Assembly (NCBI GenBank): GCA_007128675.1
Contig: SKWY01000024.1
Location: 1 to 17,368 of the forward strand
Length of the DNA: 17,368 nucleotides
Source: Deltaproteobacteria bacterium
GTDB taxonomy: Bacteria; Myxococcota; Myxococcia; SLRQ01
Direction: 5' to 3'
A model generated the notes under the pieces. That model searched no databases. It had not been told where the DNA came from and was given only the letters and a program-made list of their open reading frames with translations. Each line of letters opens with the position of its first letter. Positions within the stretch are counted from its first letter, which is position 1. The translations under genes and the position numbers were made by a program. Shown one piece after another: positions 7,857 through 15,496 of this stretch.

Positions 7857-9440
7857 ATGAACCTTAGAGTGGTCCTACTGGCCGCGGCCCTGGCTGGCTG
7901 CGGCGTCGTGATCGTAGCCTACAAGATCGGCGCCCTGGGATACGAGCTAGTTCCTCGGACGACGGAGGATAGGTGGTCCGTCCAGATGCAGGTGCGCTAC
8001 CGGGGCGCGGGTGACAACGCCGTCGCTCGCATTCATCTTCCATCGGACCGCGAGCCACACCAACGCATCTACGACGAACGTATCGTTTCCGAGGGCGGAA
8101 CCTTCGATGTCATCACCCAGGACGGCAACAGGGTCGGCGTGCTTGCGGGGCACGTTGGAGCCCAAAGCACCCTATCCTATCGGTTCGCCGTGCATCTCTC
8201 GGCTAGGGAAGGAGTGCTGCCCGCCGAGGCCGAGATCATCGATGGGGACCTGGAGAATGGCTCGGCCTGGCTGGAGGCCGAGCAGTATATCCAGTCCGAT
8301 GACCCGCGTGTCGCGAGCCGCCTCGAAGAGATCAATGCTCCCGATGCCGGTCCAATCGAAACTGTTCGCCATATCCACGGCTATGTTACCGACGAGGTGG
8401 CGGACCTAGATTTTGGAGACGATACGGACGCCTTGACGGCCCTTCAAGTCGAACGAGGCGGACCCCTCGGTAAGGCGCGCCTCGCCGTAGCCCTTGCTCG
8501 CGCGGCGGGCATCCCCGCGAGAGTCGTCACGGGAATCGATCTGGAGGATGGCGCTCGCAGCGAAGTGCAGCACTGGGCCGAGGTGAGCCTTGCCGGTGAC
8601 TGGCATGCCCTCGACCCCATCTCCGGCTATCTTGGCTCATTGCCTCGTCAAAGGCTCATAGTGTTCACGGGAGACGCCCCTCTCCTCTCGACGGCGGCGG
8701 TCGAGGATCTTTCGTTTCAGCTGACGGCCATGAAAGAGGAAGTCTCCCAGCATCGGCTCTATCGCCGCAGGGCCAGCGATGCCGGCCGTCTCCTAGACAG
8801 GGTAAGCCTGTATACCCTACCGGTGCAGACCCAGATGACACTGCGGGTTCTGCTCTTGATCCCCTTTGGGGCTTTGATCGTGGCGCTATTCCGCAACATG
8901 GTAGGCGTGCCGACCTTCGGCACGTTCATGCCGGTGCTGCTCGCGCTTGCGTTCATCGAGACCTCCCTGGCCATAGGTGTCGCCCTCCTCCTGCTGATAA
9001 TCGGCGTGGGATGGGTCTTTCGAAGACTGCTGGACTGGTTGCAGCTGCTCATGATCCCAAGGCTTTCGTTCCTGCTCACCGTGGTCATCTTGATCATCGT
9101 CGGCATAAGCCTGCTTAGCGATCACGCGGGCATGACCGCGGGCCTGTCGGCCGCGGCGTTCCCAATAGTGATCATTACGGCCACCATAGAGCGCTTCTCC
9201 GTGATGATCGTCGAGGAAGGCCCCAGAAACGCCGCCAAGACGACGGCGGGCACGCTTCTTGTCGCCCTGGCCTGCTACGCTCTTCTGATGAGCAACATGC
9301 TCCAACGCACGGTCTTGGCGTTTCCGGAGCTGCTCTTGCCGGTCCTCGGCGCCCTCCTGCTCATAGGTCGTTATACCGGCTACAGGTTGTCCGAGTGGGT
9401 GAGGTTCGCGGCCTTCAAGAAAGGGTTCAAGGAGGCGTGA
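7857..9440 (+). CDS. Inactive transglutaminase fused to seven transmembrane helices
   Basis: The product has 527 residues. One N-terminal membrane segment (about 4-24) is followed by a periplasmic region of about 300 residues. That region contains a transglutaminase-like core: GIPARVVTG at about 218, His239 in QHWAEV and Asp253 in LDP. The position of the catalytic Cys, 15 residues before GIPAR, is Pro203, so the fold should be catalytically dead. From about residue 322 come seven membrane helices, starting with LLLIPFGALIVALF and ending with LLLPVLGALLLIGRY. This matches the families Transglut_i_TM plus 7TM_transglut. Genes for those families are known to neighbour RimK-related ATP-grasp ligases, as here (74 bases downstream). 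The expected role is a membrane platform that binds peptide or ligated product; the exact function is not established. No strong Shine-Dalgarno precedes the ATG, but the anchor supports this start. Confidence 0.93.
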   Translation: MNLRVVLLAAALAGCGVVIVAYKIGALGYELVPRTTEDRWSVQMQVRYRGAGDNAVARIHLPSDREPHQRIYDERIVSEGGTFDVITQDGNRVGVLAGHVGAQSTLSYRFAVHLSAREGVLPAEAEIIDGDLENGSAWLEAEQYIQSDDPRVASRLEEINAPDAGPIETVRHIHGYVTDEVADLDFGDDTDALTALQVERGGPLGKARLAVALARAAGIPARVVTGIDLEDGARSEVQHWAEVSLAGDWHALDPISGYLGSLPRQRLIVFTGDAPLLSTAAVEDLSFQLTAMKEEVSQHRLYRRRASDAGRLLDRVSLYTLPVQTQMTLRVLLLIPFGALIVALFRNMVGVPTFGTFMPVLLALAFIETSLAIGVALLLLIIGVGWVFRRLLDWLQLLMIPRLSFLLTVVILIIVGISLLSDHAGMTAGLSAAAFPIVIITATIERFSVMIVEEGPRNAAKTTAGTLLVALACYALLMSNMLQRTVLAFPELLLPVLGALLLIGRYTGYRLSEWVRFAAFKKGFKEA

Positions 9441-9514
9441 GTCATGATTCCGTGGCGTTTGGGGAATAGATCGTTTTCTAGGCGAGCGTCAGATGTCTCA
9501 ATGAGGCATGAAGC

Positions 9515-10492
9515 GTGAGCCTCTGGCGTTTCCAGACCTATCGCCGAGTCGGCCTGCTCGGAATCAATAGGCGTAACGCCGAGTACATCCTCGGCCACAA
9601 TCCCCGTCGCCTGTTTCCCTTGGTCGACGACAAGCTGGCCACCAAGGCTTTGTGCAGGGATCACGGGATACGAACTCCCGATCTCTACGGAACCATTTCC
9701 GCCCACCACGAGATTCGCGACCTGGAGAAGATGCTGGCTCCTCATGATTCGTTCGTGATGAAGCCGGCCTCGGGAGCCATGGGCAACGGTGTGCTGATGG
9801 TGCTCAAGCGAAGGGGCGACAGTTTCATAAGGGGAAGTGGAGCTCAGCTCGGGATACGAGATCTTCGCTATCACGCAAGCAGCATTCTCTCGGGCCTATA
9901 CTCTCTTGGCGGGCGTGTCGATCGGGCGCTCATCGAAGCACGCGTCCGAGTTCACGAAGTTTTCAATGATCTGGGAGAGGGAGTGCCCGACTGCCGCGTC
10001 ATCGTCTTTCGTGGCGTGCCGGTGATGTCCATGCTCCGCCTTCCAACCCAAATGAGTGATGGGCGAGCGAACCTGCACCAGGGCGCCATCGCCGCGGGTG
10101 TGGACATCACCACCGGGACCACTCATCACGCCGTCCACCTCGACCGTGTCGTCTCGAAGCATCCCGATACGGGCAAGGCCGTGCGCGGCATCCAGCTGCC
10201 TCATTGGGATGAGATCCTACGAATATCCGCCATGAGCGCCGACATGACGGGTCTGGGCTACCTGGGTGTGGATGTAGTCATAGACGCCGATGAAGGACCA
10301 ATGCTGCTCGAACTCAACGCCCGCCCCGGCCTTTCCATCCAGATTGCCAATGGCGGAGGCCTTACGCCTCTTCTCGAAAGGATCGAAAAGCTCGATATTT
10401 CGGGCAGCACTCCAAAGGAACGTATCGCCATGGCTCGTTCCGTTTTCGCAGCTCATCGCAAGGCCGCTCTTGGAGAAGATCGTGCAACGTGA
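9515..10492 (+). CDS. RimK-related ATP-grasp ligase (alpha-L-glutamate ligase-like protein)
   Basis: The product has 325 residues and no signal peptide or membrane segment, so it acts in the cytoplasm. It starts at GTG 9515: an in-frame TGA at 9509 rules out longer forms, and AGG lies 8-10 bases upstream. The opening GLLGINRRNAEYILGHNPR is characteristic of the alpha-L-glutamate-ligase-like family that accompanies 7-TM inactive transglutaminases. ATP-grasp features are clear: VMKPASGAMGNGV (Lys83 and the glycine-rich loop), acidic residues of GVDVVID (about 253) and the metal-binding Glu266/Asn268 of LLELNARPG. Such enzymes join a carboxylate to an amine through an acyl-phosphate, spending ATP. 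The amino acid or peptide used cannot be told from sequence. Its stop overlaps the next gene by 11 bases, implying translational coupling. Confidence 0.93.
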   Translation: MSLWRFQTYRRVGLLGINRRNAEYILGHNPRRLFPLVDDKLATKALCRDHGIRTPDLYGTISAHHEIRDLEKMLAPHDSFVMKPASGAMGNGVLMVLKRRGDSFIRGSGAQLGIRDLRYHASSILSGLYSLGGRVDRALIEARVRVHEVFNDLGEGVPDCRVIVFRGVPVMSMLRLPTQMSDGRANLHQGAIAAGVDITTGTTHHAVHLDRVVSKHPDTGKAVRGIQLPHWDEILRISAMSADMTGLGYLGVDVVIDADEGPMLLELNARPGLSIQIANGGGLTPLLERIEKLDISGSTPKERIAMARSVFAAHRKAALGEDRAT

Positions 10493-11438
10493 CTCGACTA
10501 ACGCGCGTTCGACCGCCATCTTGCTTTGCCTCTTGGCACTGTCCACCCTCGGCTGCAATCTCGAAAGCGGCAAGGACGAACCCTCCAACAATGGCCTTCC
10601 CGAGGCCGCCGTCGTGGCGGAGATGGTCTTCGTCGTGCGCGTAAAGGGTAAGGGAGAGGACGTGAGGCTGAAGGTTCCTCTTCCTATCGCCAGCGACCAC
10701 GTTCGAATCCTCGACGAAGAGTTTCGACTTCGAGGCTTCACCATGGAAGAGATAATGGAGGACGACCTGCGGTTTGTCGCCCTCGACTATCCCGCGCTGG
10801 AAGGAAGACGTCGCTTCACGTACAAGGCCCTGCTCGCCATCGATCCCTTCGAGCACGATAGCGTCTCCCCCGACGCGCCCGACTCCATACCACCCGAGCT
10901 TCGACGATACACCTTGCCGACTCCTCGACTGCAGTCGCGAAGCCCCCTTGTGCGCGAGCGGCTCATCGAGCATATCGAGCCACGCCTCGAGGCAGGAGAG
11001 ACGGACCTTCCGCGAATGATCTTCGGACTCGTGGCGGGCCAGTTCGAGCGAAGAACGGCTGGAGGCACGAGCAACGTTCTAAAAGCGCTCCGCAAGGGAT
11101 ACGCAAACGACAGGGGCCTCGATCGATTGCTCATCACCTTCATGCGAGCAGCCGGCATTCCGGCAAGGAACGTGACCGGCTTTCGCCTGCACACGGGAGG
11201 CCGCAAGCTCGAACGATGGACGGAGGCATACCTGGGAGATGAGTGGGTGCCGATGAGCACCACCAAGAGGTGGTACGGCATCCTCCCGCCAGACTATGTA
11301 CGCATGTCTCATGGCGAGCGCCGAATGATCGAACGTGAGGGCGTGGAACGGCTCACCTTCAAGGTGCTCGTACGCGATCCCCGACCGATGCTCGACGTGG
11401 ACGCCGCCAAGGACGACAACCAAGGAGGCATGGAGTGA
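10482..11438 (+). CDS. Probable lipoprotein with a second inactive transglutaminase-like domain
   Basis: The product has 318 residues from GTG 10482, with GGAG at 10472-10475. An in-frame ATG at 10290 would lie deep inside the ATP-grasp gene and leave the hydrophobic signal internal, so it was rejected. The signal segment ILLCLLALSTLGC ends in Cys25 followed by polar residues. The lipobox is imperfect (Thr at -3, Leu at -2), so lipidation is likely but not certain. Residues about 190-262 align with a transglutaminase core through RAAGIPARNVTGF. The three catalytic positions hold Asp210 (Cys), Arg245 (His, in ERWTEAY) and Ser259 (Asp), so activity should be absent. It overlaps both neighbours (11 bases upstream, 4 downstream), tying it to the ATP-grasp and C25 genes. 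It probably binds peptide at the periplasmic face of a membrane; that role is inferred. Confidence 0.87.
   Translation: MQRDSTNARSTAILLCLLALSTLGCNLESGKDEPSNNGLPEAAVVAEMVFVVRVKGKGEDVRLKVPLPIASDHVRILDEEFRLRGFTMEEIMEDDLRFVALDYPALEGRRRFTYKALLAIDPFEHDSVSPDAPDSIPPELRRYTLPTPRLQSRSPLVRERLIEHIEPRLEAGETDLPRMIFGLVAGQFERRTAGGTSNVLKALRKGYANDRGLDRLLITFMRAAGIPARNVTGFRLHTGGRKLERWTEAYLGDEWVPMSTTKRWYGILPPDYVRMSHGERRMIEREGVERLTFKVLVRDPRPMLDVDAAKDDNQGGME
11423..11428 (+). promoter_or_regulatory. Shine-Dalgarno deciding the C25 protease start
   Basis: AGGAGG lies 6 bases before GTG 11435, inside the 3' end of the lipoprotein gene. It favours GTG 11435, which forms a 4-base GTGA overlap with the upstream stop, over the ATG at 11453. 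Confidence 0.7.
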
Positions 11439-13693
11439 TCGACTCACAGTCGATGAGGAAGAGCAATCGCACAGGCAGGCAACCTGGACGAGGAAGCGCC
11501 CGATCAGGCGCCTCTCTCGTGGCGCCTTGGGTCACCTGCTCGACGATGATCTTGGCGACCCTGGCTCTCCCATTGCCCCTAAAGGCCACCGCCACCGAGC
11601 AGACCCCCGACCTGTTCTTGGTTGCCGGTAGAGACTGGCGGATTGTTCTTCCCGTATCGGTGCTCGCCGCAAGGCAAGATCCGCCCGCACCGGTTCTCTT
11701 GCCCGAAGAGCACAAGGAGCCCTGGTTCGAGCACTTCATCGAGCGGTATGCCCCTACAAGACCCGCTCTGATTGAACTGGAAGCAAGCGATGAGGCGTAT
11801 CCGATGGCCCTCCCCTGGGAGGAAGGTCCGCCTTTTCCCGAGATCGACGGCGCGGCACCGGAGCCGCTTCGTCTATCCGCCGGTGCCGAAACCTTCGCCC
11901 TGATTCTGGCCAAGAGATTCGTCCCACCGCCAGAGGAAGAGAAGGCTGGGCCTCCGGTATGGCTCGTCGACTCCGCCGACTATCGTTTCGGCCTGCTGTC
12001 GGCTGTGGCCGCCGGAGCCGAAGGCGGTGTTCTGATACCGGTTGGACCGGGGGAGCATGGAATAGAGGCGGCCGTCGACTTCGCCGCCTCTCGTCGATCG
12101 CCTCTTAGGTTCGCCGACGCGGCCCCCGACGACGTGCAGGGCCAGCCCGCCTCATTGACCAGGGCGGCCGTGCTCCTCGCCGCAAGCAAACGGGAACTCG
12201 AGGTCGACACCATAACGGGGGTCCCCGAGATTACGAGAAGGGCATCCCACGCCTTCTCGAAGGCCGGGGGCGATCTCCCCCCTCATGTCGTCATAACGAA
12301 CCCCTCCGATACGGAGGGACGGTTCAGCCCGCCGCACCTATCGCTCATGGCTCCCCTTTTCGCGATTGCTCGAAATGCGCCGCTAGTGCTCACAAGCGGC
12401 CGGCCGGATGACCTGGAGCGAGATCTCGAAGAGTTCGAGAAGAAGTACGGAGACGTAAGTCACGTCACGCTGATCGGAGATTATTTGGGCATCAGGATGA
12501 GAGAGATGCTCGATCCAGACCAGGTGCATGAAGGAAAGGAGGATCCGCGCGTCTTCAAGGTTCCATCACTGGGGGGCATGGTCGACCTCGAGCCGTCTGA
12601 GTACGCCGTCGGCCGCCTCGCCGCGCAGGACGCCCATGATCTCTCTCTTCAGATCGGCCGCATTCTGGCCCCCAGACGCGCTCTCGGCTCCGTGGAGCGG
12701 CCGGCCCTAATGCTGGCGAACGCCGATGAGATATTCGTGATGGCCGAGCTGGTCTCGATGGCCACGGTGCAGGAAATGGAGAACGTCGGCTGGGAAGTGT
12801 CGGCTCATTACGGAGACACCATAGACCGGGAGCTGATCTTCGAGGAGATGCCAGGCAAGGAGGTCGTAGTCTGGACCGGACATCCAAGGGATCTCACTGT
12901 CGACTACGACATAGGCATAGTCGATCAAAGGCTCGATGCCTCCTTGGTCTTCTTGCAGGGCTGCTACACCCTGGATCGCAGCGATCCATACGTGCTGGCC
13001 CAGCAGGGGGCCGCCGGCGTAATCGGAACGTACATGGCCGTCTACAGTGCCTCGGGATCCGCGTTCGCCAAGACTATCCTCGACGCCATGCTCTATTTCG
13101 GGGCGGACCAAGGCGAAGCCATGATGCACGCCCGAAATTATCTGCTCTCCTACGTGGCCATGAAAAAGAAGCGTGGTCACAGGGAATGGCGCAAGACTTG
13201 GCGGGCCGCGCTTTCATTCGACCTATGGGGCGATCCGACCGCCGTGACCGTTCCTCCGAGGCGCTCCCCAAAGATGGCTCCCGCGCGGCTCATGCACGAG
13301 GGAGACACCCTTCGCTTCGATGTTCCCACGGGACGTTTTCCGAAGATCGCCGCGGGTCGTTACACTTTGGAGACAGCCCCAGCGGGTCAGCTGGGGGCAA
13401 TCTACACGCGCAGCGACAGATGGGGAGACGAGCGCCGAATGCAGCCATTCTACTTCGGTTGGGTCGATCTTCCAGACAGAGACACGGAGCCCGCCCTCCA
13501 AACGGAGATCCCGGACAATGAGTGGGTCTCTCTTTGGACACCCCACCGTCGGCGACTCTACTTGATGGTTCATAATAGAGCCGAGCAAAGCGTGGGGCGA
13601 GAAGCGCTTGTCTTTAGATTCCTTCCGGACGAAACCGAGGTTGACCCGGAAGCAGAGGTCTCCGCTCGAAAAGAAGACGGGCAGACCGAGTAA
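11435..13693 (+). CDS. Gingipain-like C25 family cysteine protease (caspase-fold), exported
   Basis: The product has 752 residues from GTG 11435. A basic N-region and a hydrophobic segment (about 30-46, ending LPLPLKATA) act as a signal peptide. Residues about 47-390 form an N-terminal region with alternating strands and helices (VVITNPSD, HVTLIGDYLGI). EYAVGRLAAQ at about 388-398 resembles the conserved GR segment of C25 peptidases. The C25 core follows: VVWTGHP with His483, then LQGCYT with Cys510, a 27-residue spacing fitting the His-Cys dyad of clan CD peptidases. GTYMAVYSASGSAFA and LWGDPTAV are further C25-type segments. The last 140 residues are beta-rich, like the Ig-like C-terminal domain of gingipains. 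It has no visible type IX sorting domain. It likely acts in the periplasm or at the surface, perhaps cutting a substrate handled by the overlapping genes; that link is inferred. Activity is probable because both catalytic residues remain. Confidence 0.85.
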   Translation: MIDSQSMRKSNRTGRQPGRGSARSGASLVAPWVTCSTMILATLALPLPLKATATEQTPDLFLVAGRDWRIVLPVSVLAARQDPPAPVLLPEEHKEPWFEHFIERYAPTRPALIELEASDEAYPMALPWEEGPPFPEIDGAAPEPLRLSAGAETFALILAKRFVPPPEEEKAGPPVWLVDSADYRFGLLSAVAAGAEGGVLIPVGPGEHGIEAAVDFAASRRSPLRFADAAPDDVQGQPASLTRAAVLLAASKRELEVDTITGVPEITRRASHAFSKAGGDLPPHVVITNPSDTEGRFSPPHLSLMAPLFAIARNAPLVLTSGRPDDLERDLEEFEKKYGDVSHVTLIGDYLGIRMREMLDPDQVHEGKEDPRVFKVPSLGGMVDLEPSEYAVGRLAAQDAHDLSLQIGRILAPRRALGSVERPALMLANADEIFVMAELVSMATVQEMENVGWEVSAHYGDTIDRELIFEEMPGKEVVVWTGHPRDLTVDYDIGIVDQRLDASLVFLQGCYTLDRSDPYVLAQQGAAGVIGTYMAVYSASGSAFAKTILDAMLYFGADQGEAMMHARNYLLSYVAMKKKRGHREWRKTWRAALSFDLWGDPTAVTVPPRRSPKMAPARLMHEGDTLRFDVPTGRFPKIAAGRYTLETAPAGQLGAIYTRSDRWGDERRMQPFYFGWVDLPDRDTEPALQTEIPDNEWVSLWTPHRRRLYLMVHNRAEQSVGREALVFRFLPDETEVDPEAEVSARKEDGQTE

Positions 13694-13753
13694 TCGCGCT
13701 AGCGAAGAATAGTGTAGTTGACCAGAGGCCGCTGGCGCTGCTAACCATCTTGC

Positions 13754-14743
13754 ATGCGAAAAATCCGGCTCGTCTCGATTCCTTCGGCCGTCCTCCTGCT
13801 TGCTTGCCTCGCGAGCGTGCCGGGCAAGTCGCAAGCCCAGCACCTGGACCTGGAGCTCTGGCGGCTCGGCAACCCGGACTACATCACGCTACACGACGGC
13901 ACCGTCGTGCCCGATCCCAGCGGCGATCCCGAGGCTAATCAACGCCTAATGGCCGATGCGAACCTGCGCTTCAGAATGCTCATGGTCGATCTCGGCCTCG
14001 CCATCCATCCCGCCCCCGCGCATCCAGCCAACTCTCCTGGCAGGGCGGGCGCCGCTTTCGAGATAGGCCTTCGGATGCCGCAGATCCATCCACAGGCAGC
14101 CGTAATGAGTGATGAGTGCCCTCCGGGCAACCCGAACTGTCGAATCTGGGTCACACGAGGCACGACCCCAGGTCGTCCCAATCAACAACGTGTCCCAAAC
14201 CGATTGATCCTCCCCTCGCTCCAGGTTCGTAAGGGACTGCCCTTCTCATTCGAGCTCAACAGCCAGGTGCAGTACCTCGTCGGCAGCTCGAGCTGCGTCA
14301 TGTCGGGTGGCGCCCGCTGGGCCCTCAACGAAGGATTCGACTTCTTGCCCGACCTTTCCATAGGCGCACAGGCGACACGACTCGTCGGCACTCGCGACTT
14401 CGGGCTGACTACGGCATCGGCCGACATCATCGTCGGAAAATGGTTCGCCATAGCGGGCTCGGCAACCATATCCCCTTACATCGGCTGGCAACGAGTGTGG
14501 GTGAGTAGCTTCAGCTCGGTCATCGACTTCGATCCCTCCCACGAGCGCATGAACGATCCGACACGCGACGACACGATCTTCGACGATGTACCGATGGCCG
14601 AGAACATCTACGACAGGGTGGTCTTCGGTCTGCGCCTTCGGTCCTATATTGGGCAGTTTCTCATCGCGGGTACCTACACGCCCATGGTGCTCGATATGGA
14701 TCCAACCTTGAGCCTAGTCTTCCAGGCGGGGATGGAGTTCTAG
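13754..14743 (+). CDS. Predicted outer-membrane beta-barrel protein
   Basis: The product has 329 residues. Residues 1 to about 29 are a signal peptide (AVLLLACLASVPGKSQA). The mature part has many alternating hydrophobic/polar strands (for example SFELNSQVQYLVG, VFGLRLRSYIGQFLIAG) and ends in Phe (QAGMEF), the usual C-terminal signature recognised by the BAM machinery. Four Cys residues occur, two of them in a probable loop (ECPPGNPNC). I recognise no specific family. It begins 60 bases after the C25 gene and is probably co-transcribed, although no Shine-Dalgarno is visible before the ATG. As the last plus-strand gene of the run, it could be the outer-membrane component of the cassette; this is inferred from position alone. 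Confidence 0.85.
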   Translation: MRKIRLVSIPSAVLLLACLASVPGKSQAQHLDLELWRLGNPDYITLHDGTVVPDPSGDPEANQRLMADANLRFRMLMVDLGLAIHPAPAHPANSPGRAGAAFEIGLRMPQIHPQAAVMSDECPPGNPNCRIWVTRGTTPGRPNQQRVPNRLILPSLQVRKGLPFSFELNSQVQYLVGSSSCVMSGGARWALNEGFDFLPDLSIGAQATRLVGTRDFGLTTASADIIVGKWFAIAGSATISPYIGWQRVWVSSFSSVIDFDPSHERMNDPTRDDTIFDDVPMAENIYDRVVFGLRLRSYIGQFLIAGTYTPMVLDMDPTLSLVFQAGMEF

Positions 14744-15457
14744 ACGGTCTGCCGGCATTCCCATCAGAGCGTCACGGGCCATGTCCGGCCTGTCGGTGAT
14801 GACACCGTCGACTCCCATGGCCGATAGCCTTCGGATGTCCCAGGGCTCGTTCACCGTCCAGGTGTTCACCTCCAGCCCCCTGCGATGAAAACGCGCCAGG
14901 CGGCACTCATCCAGCATGACATGCTCCGGATGAACGGCATGGAGGCCAAGCGCGACCCCCTGCCACCCCCTTCTAAGATGAAACGCCTGCGACGACCCAA
15001 TGAGCAGCGCCCTTCTCACCGACGGCAGGAGGAATCTCAATCGCCATAGGGGCGCTGGATGAAAGCACGAGAAGACGACCCTCTCTCGAGCCCCGGCCTG
15101 CTCCACGACTCTCGCAACCACCCTCTCGAGCCCGGTAGCCGTCATCTTTTCCACCTTCAGTTCTATGTTCACGAAGAGGCCCTTGGCTGCCTCGAGCGCC
15201 TCCTCCAGCAAGGGAATTCTTTCCCCCTCTCCGACGTCGTGGCTCCGCAGCCTTGCGAGGCTCGTGCTCTCCACATCGAGGGACACGCCGGCCACTCTCT
15301 CTAGACTGTAGTCATGAATCACCACAGCCTCGCCGGTAGCGCACCGATGGACGTCGATCTCGATTCCGTCGGCCCCCATCGAACGGGCCTCCTCTATTGC
15401 CGAAATGCTGTTCTCCGGCTTGGCCTGACTGGCGCCCCGATGTGCCCAAACGCGCAG
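14714..15457 (-). CDS. Glycerophosphodiester phosphodiesterase (GDPD), probable CTG start
   Basis: The product is predicted at 247 residues. The GDPD fold hydrolyses glycerophosphodiesters to sn-glycerol 3-phosphate and an alcohol. All key motifs are present: AHRGAS (His6, Arg7), PENS (Glu15, Asn16), GADGIEIDVH (Glu33, Asp35), VVIHD, NIELKVE and the final GVDGVITDRPD. The first in-frame ATG (15379) would delete HRGA and PEN and kill the enzyme. Upstream the frame stays open to a TAG, with no ATG, GTG or TTG before AHRGAS. A CTG at 15457 follows AAGGAG with 7-base spacing, so I chose it. There is no signal peptide, so it is probably cytoplasmic. Its 3' end overlaps the barrel gene by 30 bases, tail to tail. 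Its 5' end faces a TatA-like gene 39 bases away. Confidence 0.9.
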   Translation of the reverse strand: MRVWAHRGASQAKPENSISAIEEARSMGADGIEIDVHRCATGEAVVIHDYSLERVAGVSLDVESTSLARLRSHDVGEGERIPLLEEALEAAKGLFVNIELKVEKMTATGLERVVARVVEQAGARERVVFSCFHPAPLWRLRFLLPSVRRALLIGSSQAFHLRRGWQGVALGLHAVHPEHVMLDECRLARFHRRGLEVNTWTVNEPWDIRRLSAMGVDGVITDRPDMARDALMGMPADRLELHPRLED

Positions 15458-15464
15458 GTCTTCT

Positions 15465-15470
15465 CTCCTT
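15465..15470 (-). promoter_or_regulatory. Strong Shine-Dalgarno supporting a CTG start
   Basis: On the minus strand AAGGAG (AAAGGAG when extended to 15471) sits 7 bases before CTG 15457. It is the best-placed ribosome site ahead of the GDPD motifs and is the main reason for calling the rare start. Confidence 0.75.
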
Positions 15471-15496
15471 TGTCCTTTTTGTGTTAGTCGACTGGC

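Noticed and set aside
7857..7930. Lipobox-like LAGC at residues 12-15 of the 7-TM protein.
   Set aside because: The Cys is followed directly by more hydrophobic residues (GVVIVAY), so the segment is better read as an uncleaved membrane anchor.
10290..10481. ATG 10290 as start of the lipoprotein gene.
   Set aside because: It would overlap the ATP-grasp gene by about 200 bases and bury the signal segment. GTG 10482 with GGAG gives a proper N-terminal signal and an 11-base overlap.
13718..13747. Possible promoter (TTGACC, 18 bases, TAACCA) just before the barrel gene.
   Set aside because: The -10 match is poor, and the transcript would start at or next to the ATG. Not enough to call.
13694..13753. 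Palindrome CGCTAGCG after the C25 stop codon as a terminator.
   Set aside because: The stem is only 4 base pairs with no loop and no T run; it cannot act as an intrinsic terminator.
15059..15304. A plus-strand frame inside the GDPD gene.
   Set aside because: It is antisense to the conserved GDPD motifs and has no family signature.
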